Of a stretch of 64,000 nucleotides of DNA, positions 24,554-35,000 are shown in pieces. Under the pieces are notes generated by a model that was given only the letters and a program-made list of their open reading frames with translations, was not told the origin of the DNA and did not search any database. Within the stretch, counting starts at the first letter, position 1; each line of letters opens with the position of its first letter. The stretch covers positions 1 through 64,000 of the forward strand of contig JAFGDR010000001.1 of NCBI GenBank assembly GCA_016932035.1. The letters run 5' to 3'. Origin of the DNA: Candidatus Cloacimonadota bacterium (GTDB taxonomy: Bacteria; Cloacimonadota; Cloacimonadia; JGIOTU-2). Made by a program: the position numbers and the translations under genes.

Positions 24554-27478
24554 TTAGTTAAGTATCAAAATTTTATGATTCGAGATTGTCTTCTCGATAA
24601 CCATCTTTAACAGATATACGCCATTAGCAAGTTTTTCAGTATTCCAATCAAAATTGTACTCACCTGGAGATTGCATTTCATCTTTGATTTTCTTAACGAG
24701 TTGTCCCTTAATATTATATGCTTCAATATTGATATGTGATTTCTTATCTAAATAATACGATATCTCACATACATTCCTCACAGGATTCGGAAATACATTA
24801 ATGGAGAACTCATCATAGTGGTTTTGATCAACGCTATATACTTCCCCGAAATCCTGCATCGCCTGGTGCATAAGCTGTTTTGCACCTTCTTCATCCATGT
24901 AATAAAGTGGGAATCCGAGAAGATAGAGTTTGTAATCACTATCATACCGAAGTGCACAGGGTTTATTTTCCCATTCAGGTGCGTCTATAGAAGAGTCATA
25001 GGTATAGAGGGTATCCGCATCTTCAAGTGGAAATAATTTATAAATATAGCTGAGATTATCACCCCATGTGATTATTGGAACCTTGCCTTCAACCACATCA
25101 AGATAGGGCAATCCGTTCATGCCGAATGCACCCGCAAAATCATCATCTGAATTGTAGGTTGGTAGCGTTGTATGAAGATAATCAACAAAAAGTTCTGATG
25201 GTCCGGGCAAATGTTTCCATCCAGATATGAACATGTTCCCACCTGCGATAAAGTAACTTTTCAAAGGATAAACCGATCCGATGAACTGTGAGGTAAACAT
25301 CTCATCAGAGTGCCAAACAATGCTGCTGTACTTCGCCATCTCAGAGAGTGGAGGTAAATCTCCTTGATCATCAACATCCCATTCTGTAAATTCGTATCCC
25401 TGCAAAAGGTAACAATAAAATGAATCAACTTCAGCATTTGATGGGAATGCAGGGTTTATCTGATCGGTCTCGTCTATCACAAGTATTCCCTGATCAAGAG
25501 AGAAATCAATAGATGTTCCGTGTACTTCATTTGAAAATTTGCTGATATAGTTACGATTATTATCAAGGACTGCTGCAATCTTATAATAATATTCAACCCC
25601 AGCAACGACATTTTCATCAAAATAAAACAAACCAGAAATCGGTTCGTCATTTATCTTTATATATTCTCCAGCAATTTGCTTTCTGTATATATTAAATCCT
25701 TCAATTTGCTGATCGAAGAACTCATCCCAAACCAGCAAGATTGCTCCACGAGTCGCTTCTATCTCATCAAGTATAGGAATTTTCTCATTATATCCGCCAT
25801 CCAATACCCAGTTATCCGGATCGAATATGAGATCATTGAGTGTGCCGGTCAGAGGAAGCTTATTATAACAGAAACCTGAATCAGCAAAAATGCTATAGTC
25901 TGTCTCATTCACACAAACGGGCAGCTGCATGGCAAAATTCTGACCAAATGTACCTTCTGATTGTGTAGCGATTATCAATGAATCTTCGCTGTCAGATGTG
26001 TAAGTTGTGTAGAAATAATAGGGACGACCCTCGTTGTAGAACCACTCATGGAAAAACCAGTCGAGTTCCATACCGCTTGTGTTTTCAGCGATGTCTCTCA
26101 GGTCATCAGTAAGTAAATTGCCGTATTTGAATTGTGGATCCTGCATAAGATTGTATACAGTTGCAAAGAAATCTGTGTCGCCAAGCACACCTCGCAGCAT
26201 GTGCATAGTCCACCCGCCTTTGGAATAAATAACAATATCAAAAATCTGCGATGCAGTTCCATCAGGATCACGGCGCAGGCAGGCATCAAGGTCAGTGCCC
26301 GTGTCGAGTGCATTCATATAATCATGCAAACCCTGTGATCCATAGAGGTATTCTGCCCAAAGCGCTTCGCTATATCGTGCAAAACCTTCTTTAAGCCATA
26401 CATGTTCCCACGAACCGATCGAAAGGCAATCACCAGCCCATTGGTGAGAAAGTTCATGAGCAACGGTTGATTCTGCATCAGGATCTCCTACATAAGCACT
26501 TCTAAAAGAGGTGCAGGTTTGATGTTCCATTGCAAGACAGCTCAAGTTTGCACAGAGTGCATGTCCATATTTCTCTTCGAGGAATGGATATTCGCCATAT
26601 ATCGAAGCATAAAAAGTGATCATTGTCGGAGTAATACTGAAAAGATCTTCACAGGTAGAATACAGTTCTGGAAAGAGATAATGATCGATGGGCATAGTCC
26701 CGTTTGATGATGTATATGACTGGGAATAGATCTGGTAATTTGAGATCGCAAGAGATGTCAGATACGTTGTAACAGGATACGATTCATGCCATTTATCTGT
26801 AACTGTACCGTTTCCGTTATCGATTTGATCTACGAGTAATCCGTTGGAAGCGCACACATACTCATCAGGATAGGTGATCCAGAGATCAAGCGAGTCCGGT
26901 TTATCTGCAGGTGTGTCTTTGCATGCCCACCATTTCCGTGCACCTTTTGGAGAACACATTGTAAATACATTTGGTGTACCACTGTGTGACTCAAATTTCA
27001 TGCCGTCACTCAGTTTTGAATCCGGGTTGCCATCATAAGAAACGACAAGCTCAATCATATCGTCGGTATTATATGTTTCGTATAGTTGAATGGTTATGAT
27101 GTCTTCGGCATGTGTGTAAGAAAGAGGGATACTATTCTGAGTAATATTATTAATTGTGAGATTGTTCGTGAAGTTCATTTGTATCTGAGATGTTTGGTCT
27201 TCACAAATGCGAGCACGCATAGTAATTTCAGATTCAATAAATTCTTCATCAATATCAATATCGATATCAATTTTATAATACGTGACATCGTAATTTTCCA
27301 TTTCCTTTGAATCTATGAGTATCTCTCTGAATTGTTCGTAATAATCTGCTTGCTGATGTAGATTCTGATTGGTTTTTTCGATTAATCTTGAGTAATCTGG
27401 ATAGGAAAGAGTATTGGCTGAGATGATAATGGCAGGAACTAGTAAGAAGAGAACTAACAAAATTATTTTTTTTATCAT
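24554..27478 (-). CDS. secreted M1 family aminopeptidase with C-terminal sorting tail
   Basis: A 974-residue secreted metallopeptidase. The signal peptide (about residues 1-21) is followed by an M1 N-terminal beta domain and the catalytic domain. The latter has zinc motif HELSH at 341-345, third ligand Glu364 (spacing x18, canonical) and an AMEH segment in place of GAMEN. After about residue 560 comes a fibronectin-like module ('GFNIYRKQIAGEY---ND'), then a region without clear homology. The last 80 residues form a sorting-tail-like domain starting 'NVFPNPVRN', with 'YNIKGQLVKKI' and 'LANGVYLLKM'. Such tails direct type IX secretion in Bacteroidota. It would release amino acids from external peptides. 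GAGGATTCTT precedes the ATG. Confidence 0.9.
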   Translation of the reverse strand: MIKKIILLVLFLLVPAIIISANTLSYPDYSRLIEKTNQNLHQQADYYEQFREILIDSKEMENYDVTYYKIDIDIDIDEEFIESEITMRARICEDQTSQIQMNFTNNLTINNITQNSIPLSYTHAEDIITIQLYETYNTDDMIELVVSYDGNPDSKLSDGMKFESHSGTPNVFTMCSPKGARKWWACKDTPADKPDSLDLWITYPDEYVCASNGLLVDQIDNGNGTVTDKWHESYPVTTYLTSLAISNYQIYSQSYTSSNGTMPIDHYLFPELYSTCEDLFSITPTMITFYASIYGEYPFLEEKYGHALCANLSCLAMEHQTCTSFRSAYVGDPDAESTVAHELSHQWAGDCLSIGSWEHVWLKEGFARYSEALWAEYLYGSQGLHDYMNALDTGTDLDACLRRDPDGTASQIFDIVIYSKGGWTMHMLRGVLGDTDFFATVYNLMQDPQFKYGNLLTDDLRDIAENTSGMELDWFFHEWFYNEGRPYYFYTTYTSDSEDSLIIATQSEGTFGQNFAMQLPVCVNETDYSIFADSGFCYNKLPLTGTLNDLIFDPDNWVLDGGYNEKIPILDEIEATRGAILLVWDEFFDQQIEGFNIYRKQIAGEYIKINDEPISGLFYFDENVVAGVEYYYKIAAVLDNNRNYISKFSNEVHGTSIDFSLDQGILVIDETDQINPAFPSNAEVDSFYCYLLQGYEFTEWDVDDQGDLPPLSEMAKYSSIVWHSDEMFTSQFIGSVYPLKSYFIAGGNMFISGWKHLPGPSELFVDYLHTTLPTYNSDDDFAGAFGMNGLPYLDVVEGKVPIITWGDNLSYIYKLFPLEDADTLYTYDSSIDAPEWENKPCALRYDSDYKLYLLGFPLYYMDEEGAKQLMHQAMQDFGEVYSVDQNHYDEFSINVFPNPVRNVCEISYYLDKKSHINIEAYNIKGQLVKKIKDEMQSPGEYNFDWNTEKLANGVYLLKMVIEKTISNHKILILN

Positions 27479-27650
27479 AAGAATCCTCGCTGAAATTTCT
27501 CATTGAGAACTGAGCTATATAGGTGAATCCTGTCAATTAATTTGTCTTAAAGTTGTTGTTTCAATTATTTTGAAATTGCTGAATTTTCTTTACCCTTATC
27601 ACCCATTCAGATAAATTTAACTTTTGGAATGAAAAATCTGAGATCTTGTA

Positions 27651-27671
27651 TGCAACAACGATGTTGTTACA
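27651..27671. promoter_or_regulatory. operator-like dyad upstream of the SDR pseudogene
   Basis: TGCAACAAC and GTTGTTACA flank a 3-base GAT centre and pair at eight of nine positions. The dyad lies in the 272-base gap between the divergent aminopeptidase and SDR genes, 80 bases before the SDR start. It could be a repressor site. The rest of the gap is AT-rich without recognised elements. Confidence 0.35.
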
Positions 27672-27750
27672 TTCCATACTTCAAAACAAATTTATTAACG
27701 AAATATATCACTTTTTCACAGTCCCATTAACAAAAGGAAACGAGGATCGA

Positions 27751-28339
27751 ATGAGTATTATTGCGAACAGAAATGTTTTGATAACAGGAGGAGCATCCGG
27801 TATTGGAAAGAAGCTTGCTTATTTAATGGCTATCGAAGGTGCGCATGTCATCATCTGGGATATCAATCAGAAACATCTCGATGAAGTGGTAAAAGCAATA
27901 CGAAAGAAGGGTTGTCTTGCGACTGGTTATTACTGCGATGTTTCCGATAAAAACCAAATCGATAACATTGCTCAGAAAGTCAAAGATGAGATCGGAAAAG
28001 TAGATATCCTGGTGAACAATGCTGGTATTGTGTTTGGAAAATCTTACTGGGAATACTCTGATGAAGATATTCAGAGAACGATTAAGATCAACCTGATGGC
28101 ACACTTTTGGACGAACACACGGTAAGATAGGTTTCGACGAAATGACACAACCGCAGGTCATTGTAAATGATATCCTGCCTTTTGCACGCAAGAATATCTG
28201 GTGGCATCCTTATAGTAAAAAAATCTATAACGGTGTAAGAGGTATTGTCGAGGTATTGTATGGAACAAGTGTAAAGATGATGCTCAAGGGCTGGAAGAAT
28301 GTTCTCAAAATTGTAGGAAGATACTTCACTGTGGAGTAG
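27751..28339 (+). pseudogene. short-chain dehydrogenase/reductase gene with internal deletion and frameshift
   Basis: The first part (27751-28125) encodes a normal SDR N terminus: 'TGGASGIGK' cofactor motif, 'CDVSD', 'NNAG' and the helix-4 asparagine in 'KINLMAHFW'. It ends in a TAA soon after. A second frame (from about 28112, M at 28142) encodes about 70 residues typical of an SDR C terminus ('QVIVNDILPFARKN-WW-P'). The roughly 80-90 residues that should contain the catalytic Ser and YxxxK are missing. A deletion has thus removed the active site and joined two frames. A GGAAACGAGG site precedes the ATG, so the gene was once intact. No product with SDR activity is expected. Confidence 0.8.
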
Positions 28340-28410
28340 TGCTTTGATTTGACAAATGACGAAATAAGTATATCTTATACTCATTCCTCATAATTCCCTC
28401 CTTTAGGTCC

Positions 28411-28454
28411 GCAGGTATGATGCCCAAATCATCACCTGCCGGTTGCTTTTTTTT
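28411..28454 (+). terminator. terminator-like hairpin after the SDR pseudogene
   Basis: GCAGGT plus GATG pair with CATC plus ACCTGC around a CCCAAAT loop, with a two-base bulge. Eight T residues follow after a six-base gap. It sits 72 bases after the pseudogene stop and before the next lipoprotein gene, so it probably ends that transcript. Confidence 0.55.
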
Positions 28455-28563
28455 AAATGGTAAGCAAGCAATATGAAAAAATTATTGACAGGTATCACAA
28501 CGAATTGCCGTACTTAATGAGTGTTAATTTTATTCATTCATTTCAATGAAAACAGGAGGACAC

Positions 28564-29634
28564 ATGAAAAAAATTGTATTAGTTATTTTTTCAATAACGA
28601 TAACACTCATCATCATCTCAACCTGCTGTGAAAAAAGCACTAGCCCAAGCAATGATACTAAATATGTCGGTTGGATTGTTGGAACCCCCGGCATAGGTAC
28701 AAAATATGGATTGATCTGGAAAACGACTGATAGCGGAGAGAATTGGTTGAGGCAAGGTGACAGTCTGACCGTTCCACTTACTGAACTTAATGCCGTAAAA
28801 GCCGTTGATAGTCTTACAGCATGGGTTGTTGGGGGTGTGTCAGATGGGTATGCAACAATTCTTAACACTGTAGATGGCGGTAATAACTGGCAGCGGATTG
28901 GTAGTAGAGGTGCACTGGATAATGTTGAATTACTCGGTTTACATGTTGTTGATAACAATACTATATGGGTAGTTGGTGCTCATGGTGCAGTAATAATGAC
29001 TGATGATGGAGGTGATACCTGGACATCAAAAGCTGATACCTCATTTTCATATTATGATATAACATCGTTAGAAATCTTTGATCAACACATCTGGGCTTGC
29101 GGAAATGGAACTGGTAATCAAGGTGGGGTGATCATCCATTCTATTGATGGAGGAGATTCGTGGGTGAAAGAAGCACAGAGTAGTTTCCTCGACGCAAGAG
29201 GAATGATCGATATCTCAGCACCATCTGATAGTTGTGTATGGGTTGTTGGTCATGGAAGAACGATATTGCATACCAACAATTCTGGGCAAGACTGGGAAAT
29301 TCAACATGCATTAATTAATCCTACATGGGATGCAAATGGAATTACTGCTATCTCTGAAAAAATTGCGTGGACTGCGGAAGATACTGGAATTATCAGGAAT
29401 ACGACTGATGGTGGATTGATATGGACTGAACAAAAAAACAAACCAGGTAATGCAGCCGGATTTTATCTTTATAGAGTAAGTCCTGTTACGAAAGATATCG
29501 TTTGGATCATTGGAACCGGTATAGGTGATGGTGTTATCCTTTATACTACCAATGGAGGTGAGCAGTGGACAGAACAAGATTACTCGCCTGATGAAATGCT
29601 CAATGATGTCTCTTTTGTCGGGTCAAATCATTAA
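28564..29634 (+). CDS. lipoprotein with YCF48/BNR-like propeller repeats
   Basis: A 356-residue predicted lipoprotein. The ATG at 28564 follows AGGAGG; an in-frame ATG 18 bases earlier lies in the ribosome site and is not used. The signal ends at Cys21/Cys22 ('IISTCC'). The mature protein consists of about six repeats of the pattern 'WVVG--G-I--T-DGG--W', for example near residues 40-55, 92-105, 145-155 and 190-205. This is typical of YCF48/HCF136-like beta-propellers. In plants and cyanobacteria such proteins assist photosystem assembly; in heterotrophs like this one the role is unknown, and extracellular binding is likely. Confidence 0.85.
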   Translation: MKKIVLVIFSITITLIIISTCCEKSTSPSNDTKYVGWIVGTPGIGTKYGLIWKTTDSGENWLRQGDSLTVPLTELNAVKAVDSLTAWVVGGVSDGYATILNTVDGGNNWQRIGSRGALDNVELLGLHVVDNNTIWVVGAHGAVIMTDDGGDTWTSKADTSFSYYDITSLEIFDQHIWACGNGTGNQGGVIIHSIDGGDSWVKEAQSSFLDARGMIDISAPSDSCVWVVGHGRTILHTNNSGQDWEIQHALINPTWDANGITAISEKIAWTAEDTGIIRNTTDGGLIWTEQKNKPGNAAGFYLYRVSPVTKDIVWIIGTGIGDGVILYTTNGGEQWTEQDYSPDEMLNDVSFVGSNH

Positions 29635-29759
29635 TATATTATCCAGTATTTTCAGCTATTTTCAAGAAATTCATTAGAAATCGGGCAATTTCCCAAATAA
29701 CTTGACTGCTCTTGGGGTGCTCCCTTCAAGGTGTCAAAAATTGTACGAGGACTTCATAC

Positions 29760-30218
29760 ATGATAGAGAGTGATTTCGATAAAATTGATGCCGTACTCAT
29801 TCAATTTAAAGGCAGAAAAGGTTCTCTCATTCCCATCCTACAGAATACGCAAGCACAACTTGGTTACCTTTCGAAAGAAGCACTGGAATACATCTCAGAA
29901 AAAACTAAAATTCCAGTTGCCGAAATTTATGGTGTTGCCACATTTTATGCACAATTCCGTCTTGAACCTATAGGTAAAAATATCATTCGTATCTGTCATG
30001 GAACTGCCTGTCATGTTGCAAATGCTTCAAAGATCTCAGAAGCACTCTATGAAGAATTGAAAATTGTACCCGGTGGAACAACTAAAGATCTGAAATTTAC
30101 CGTAGAAGAGGTGGCATGCCTTGGATGCTGCAGTCTTGCTCCGGTGATCATGATCAATGATAAAACCTATGGTCGTCTCACACCCGGTAAGATCAAAGAT
30201 ATATTAGCCCAATATTAA
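29760..30218 (+). CDS. NuoE-like thioredoxin-type [2Fe-2S] subunit
   Basis: A 152-residue subunit of the NuoE/HndA/HydC family, first gene of a three-gene redox operon. The thioredoxin-like domain binds one [2Fe-2S] cluster through C79, C84, C120 and C124 (C-x4-C and C-x3-C; 'CHGTAC' and 'CLGCC'). The segment 'IYGVATFYAQF' is a family hallmark. I start at ATG 29760, preceded by GAGGA, and not at the longer in-frame upstream ORF. It passes electrons to or from the flavoprotein encoded 39 bases downstream. Confidence 0.93.
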   Translation: MIESDFDKIDAVLIQFKGRKGSLIPILQNTQAQLGYLSKEALEYISEKTKIPVAEIYGVATFYAQFRLEPIGKNIIRICHGTACHVANASKISEALYEELKIVPGGTTKDLKFTVEEVACLGCCSLAPVIMINDKTYGRLTPGKIKDILAQY

Positions 30219-30257
30219 ACAAAATAACGAACCAAATTTAATCAGATCGGAGAGAAT

Positions 30258-32036
30258 TTGGAAAAAGCATTAAGAATAAAAGTCGGTTTAGCAAGCTGCG
30301 GAATTGCAGCTGGCGGTTTGGATGTCTTAGAGAAGGTTGAAGCTTTCCTCAAAGATCATCAGGTTGAAGCACAACTGGATCATACAGGTTGTGCCGGTAT
30401 GTGTTATGCAGAAGTGCTGATGGAGATTGAAGATGAAGATTTCGGCAGCACAATGTATGGATATCTCAGTGCAGATGATGTTGATGATATTTTACATGCC
30501 CATTTAATAGATAAGAAACCCCTTCCAGAGCACATCGTTGTCTCCGAGAAGTTCGGTGGGTCGGAAAAAGAGATTATCGATTATCAGACGAGAATTGTGC
30601 TCCGTAACTGCGGTGTTATCGATCCGGAATCAATAGACGAGTATATTTCTCGTGGCGGATATGAAGCTCTGAAGAAAACACTAACGGATTTATCACCTTT
30701 TGATGTCATAGAAGAGATCAAGCAAAGCGGTCTTCGCGGGCGAGGTGGCGGAGGATTCCCAACAGGTATTAAATGGGAACTCACCTATAAAGAGCAATCT
30801 GATAAAAAGTATATTATTTGTAATGCAGACGAAGGTGATCCGGGTGCTTTTATGGACAGAAGTGTTCTGGAAGGCGATCCACATTGTGTTCTCGAAGGAA
30901 TGCTCATTGCTGGTTATGCTGTAGGAGCGGATGAAGGTTATATTTATTGTCGTGCAGAATATCCTCTCGCGGTAAAGAGATTAAAACTGGCTATCGACAA
31001 AGCTACAGAACGCGGTTTTCTCGGAGAAAATATTCTCGATTCCGGATTTAACTTCAAGCTTACTGTTTATGAAGGAGCCGGTGCATTTGTATGTGGAGAA
31101 GAAACTGCCCTCATTGCTTCTATCGAAGGTAGAAGAGGAATGCCGAGAATCCGACCTCCCTATCCTGCACAGTCCGGATTGTGGGGAAAACCAACGAATA
31201 ATAACAATGTCGAAACCTATGCAAATATTGCCTGGATAATGAGAAATGGTGCAAAGAAGTATGCTAAATTTGGAACTGAAAAGAGCAAAGGTACCAAGGT
31301 TTTTGCACTCACAGGTAAGATCAAAAACGGTGGTTTGGTAGAAGTCCCGATGGGCATGACGCTTCGTGATGTGATCTATAAAGTCGGTGGTGGTATACTT
31401 GATGATAAGAAATTCAAAGCTGTTCAACTTGGTGGACCTTCTGGCGGTTGTATCCCTGAAAGTCTACTCGATACACCTGTTGATTATGATTCACTTGTAA
31501 AAACCGGTGCGATCATGGGATCAGGCGGTATGGTGGTCATGGACGAGACGACATGTATGGTTGACATGGCTCGTTTTTTCCTGAACTTTACCCAGGATGA
31601 GTCATGCGGAAAATGTACATTCTGCAGGATTGGGACAAAGAGAATGCTCGAAATTCTTAACAGAATAACCCAGGGCAAAGGTGAAGAAGGAGATATCGAA
31701 AAACTCGAAGAGCTCTCTGTAAAGATCAAAAAAGGTTCTCTCTGCGGATTGGGTCAAACTGCTCCTAATCCAGTACTTACAACAATCAAATATTTCAGAC
31801 ATGAATATGAAACCCATATTAAAGACAAGACCTGTCCTGCTGGTCTATGTAAAGATCTTATCAAATATGAGATTATCGAAGATAAATGTATCGGCTGCGG
31901 TGCATGTAAGCGTGCATGCCCGGTTGATGCGATTGCCGGTGAAAGAAAAGAAGTTCACATTATAAATCAAGATACCTGCATAAAGTGTGGTGCCTGTATG
32001 ACCGCATGTAAATTTGATGCAGTAAAAAAATCATAA
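30258..32036 (+). CDS. NuoF/HydB-like NADH-binding flavoprotein with extra ferredoxin domains
   Basis: A 592-residue FMN and NAD(H)-binding subunit. In order: an N-terminal thioredoxin-like [2Fe-2S] domain (about 1-95, cysteines in 'ASCG' and 'CAGMC'), then the NuoF core with the FMN motif 'GRGGGGFPTGIKW' (about 161-173) and the NADH motif 'NADEGDPGAFMDR'. The [4Fe-4S] N3-type motif 'CGKCTFCRIGT' is near 453. Two C-terminal ferredoxin clusters complete it ('CIGCGACKRACP' and 'CIKCGACMTACK'). This is the architecture of HydB in electron-bifurcating hydrogenases and of HndC. The gene starts with TTG, supported by GGAGAG three bases upstream. Confidence 0.93.
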   Translation: MEKALRIKVGLASCGIAAGGLDVLEKVEAFLKDHQVEAQLDHTGCAGMCYAEVLMEIEDEDFGSTMYGYLSADDVDDILHAHLIDKKPLPEHIVVSEKFGGSEKEIIDYQTRIVLRNCGVIDPESIDEYISRGGYEALKKTLTDLSPFDVIEEIKQSGLRGRGGGGFPTGIKWELTYKEQSDKKYIICNADEGDPGAFMDRSVLEGDPHCVLEGMLIAGYAVGADEGYIYCRAEYPLAVKRLKLAIDKATERGFLGENILDSGFNFKLTVYEGAGAFVCGEETALIASIEGRRGMPRIRPPYPAQSGLWGKPTNNNNVETYANIAWIMRNGAKKYAKFGTEKSKGTKVFALTGKIKNGGLVEVPMGMTLRDVIYKVGGGILDDKKFKAVQLGGPSGGCIPESLLDTPVDYDSLVKTGAIMGSGGMVVMDETTCMVDMARFFLNFTQDESCGKCTFCRIGTKRMLEILNRITQGKGEEGDIEKLEELSVKIKKGSLCGLGQTAPNPVLTTIKYFRHEYETHIKDKTCPAGLCKDLIKYEIIEDKCIGCGACKRACPVDAIAGERKEVHIINQDTCIKCGACMTACKFDAVKKS

Positions 32037-32045
32037 GCGGGTGTT

Positions 32046-35000
32046 ATGGCTGATATAAAAATTTTATTAAATGGAAAAGAAGTGATCGCTCAAAAAGGGC
32101 AGACAATCCTTGAAGTTGCAACAGAATATGGTATTGAAATTCCAACCCTATGCCACGACGAATATCTGAAACCTTACGGCTCATGCTGGGTCTGTTTGGT
32201 TGAAGTCAAAGGTGGAAAGGGCTTTGTTCCCTCCTGTGCTACCAAAGTGTATGAAGGTATGGAGATCTTCACTGATTCCGACGAAGTACGAGCAGCCAGA
32301 CAGATGGCTTTCGAGCTCCTGCTTTCAGATCATTATGCAGATTGTACTGCTCCGTGTATATTGGAATGTCCAGCTCGAGTGGATGTGCAGGGATATGTTG
32401 CGCTTGTCAATGACGGACTTTATCATGAAGCCGTAAAACTTATCAAAGAACAGCTCCCGTTACCGCTTTCCGTAGGGCGTGTTTGCCCGGCATTTTGTGA
32501 AAAAGAATGCCGTCGTCAGATCATTGATGAACCGATTGCAATTAGACAGATCAAGCGCTATGCAGCAGATAAAGATCTTGAAGATTTAGCAAATACTTAC
32601 ATTCCAGAATGCAAATCTGCAACAGGAAAAGAAGTTGCAATCGTTGGTGCAGGACCTGCTGGTCTAACAGCTGCTTATTATCTTGCACAGCAAGGGCATA
32701 AATGCAAAATATATGAAGCCATGCCGGAAAGTGGTGGTATGCTTCGTTATGGAATTCCAGAATATCGTTTACCGAAAGAGATCCTCGATAAGGAAATAGA
32801 TCTCATTAAAACAATGGGTGTAGAGATCCATAATAACGAGCGATTGGGCAGGGACTTCACACTGCAATTCCTCTATAAAGAATATGATGCGATCTTCCTC
32901 GGGATCGGTGCATGGACTGCGGTCAGCATGAACATCGAAGGTGAAGATCTTAAGGGATGTCATCTTGGGATAGATTTCCTGAAAGATGTTGTCGAAGGTA
33001 AGATAAAAAAAGTTGGTAAGACCGTTGCAGTTATCGGTGGTGGCAATACTGCTATCGATGCAGCTCGAACAGCAGTTCGTCTTGGCGCAGAAAAAGTTAT
33101 GGTCGTGTACAGACGAGCTGAAGAACAAATGCCGGCTGATCCTGTTGAAGTCAATGATGCCAAAGAAGAAGGTGTCGAGTTCCATCTTCTTCAGAATCCG
33201 ACAAAGATCATTGGAAAAGATGGCAAAGTAGAGGGAATGCAAGTCATAAAAATGCGACTTGGCGAACCGGATAGCAGCGGAAGACGAAGACCTGTTCCAA
33301 TAGATAATTCCGAATTCATTATGCAGGTCGACATGGTCATTCCTGCAGTAAGCCAGAAACCAAATACTCAATTCCTGCTTGATGAAATAGCAAAGATAAA
33401 TGGAGAGAGTCTGACACTCACAAGGTGGAGTACGATCCAAGTCAATGAAGCAACAATGCAAACGAATATCGATAAGATATTTGCTGGTGGTGATCTCACT
33501 CGCGGACCATCAACCGTGATAGAAAGTGTTGCTGATGCCCACCTTGCTGCAAAGAGCATTCACTCATTCCTCAAAGGTGAAAAGATCAAACCTGAGAAAG
33601 AAAAATTCAACAGCAGAAAAGCAGAATCCTATAAAGATATTTCTCCTGATGATCTCAAAGATTACGATAAAACACCCCGGGTTTCTTCGGGACATCTCAT
33701 CGCAGATGATCGAATTTCGAATTTCCTGGAAGTAGAAAACATCTTTACTGATGAACAGGTTCATGAAGAGACTGCTCGTTGTATCGAATGTGGATGTGAT
33801 GTGAATAGAACCTGTATGCTTAGAAAATATGCAACCGATTATGATGTGATCGCTACCAAATTTGTTGGAGAAGTTAATAACCATCCAATAGATAAAACTC
33901 ATCCGTTTATCCTGCGTGATGCAAACAAGTGTGTGAACTGTGGTCGTTGCGTGCGAACCTGTTTAGAGATACAAGGAGTTGGTGCGCTTGGTTATATCTA
34001 TCGTGGTTTTAAAACACTCGTAGCACCTGAGTTTGGTGAATCGCTTATGAATACCTCATGCATGAGTTGCGGAAAATGTATTGATGTATGTCCTGTCGGT
34101 GCTCTCACTCCTCGAAATACACAGTATAAGCTGGCACCTCTTGATCTTGATGCAATTCAGACGACCTGTGCTCTCTGTGGTGCTGGCTGCAGTGTTTCAT
34201 ACATGAAGGAAAACGATATCATTATGAAAGCTGAAGCAGCTGACAGTCCGATAACAGGTAACAATGTCTGCTTCAATGCGCATTTTGGTTACGAAGTGCT
34301 TCAGGATGAAGAACGTATCACTCAGCCGATGATCAGAAAAGCCAACAAACTCCAGCCCGTCGACTGGGAAGAAGCGATCGATTTAATTACAGATAAGCTT
34401 ACCGAGCTGGAGAGAAAAGTTGCCTTCTTCACCAATGGAAATTATACTAATGAAGAATTCTATCTTATTACCAGGCTTGCAAAGCAATATAAATGTAATA
34501 AGAAATTCTCGTGGGAGTTGAACGGGTCGGTCATACTGGATAAACTCGATATTGGATATTCTCCAAATCCAAGTGCAGATCTGGATCAAGCAGACCTTAT
34601 TGTTATGATCGGCGATGTTACCCATACAGTTGGTGTGAAGATCATGCAAGCACTCAATAATGGTGCTAAACTGATGCTTATACATCCTGATGAAAACAGA
34701 TTTTCAAGACGTGCTGAATTCCATATTCCTACCAATTACTATATCGAGGTCATCAACGAATTTTCAAAATATCTTGTTGAATATCGTCATCATAATATCG
34801 ATTATGTGGCGCGTTATATCGAGAATTTTGTTGATTTCAATCATGAACTCCAACACACGATCCAAACAGATGAGTTCATAGATTATGCGCGTGAGTTTCT
34901 CGGATTTAAAAAAGTTATGTTCGTCTATTCTGAAAGCGATCTGGATTACGAAACTCAGAATGCGATTTTCAATTTGAGTATGCTGCGCGGCAATCTCGGA

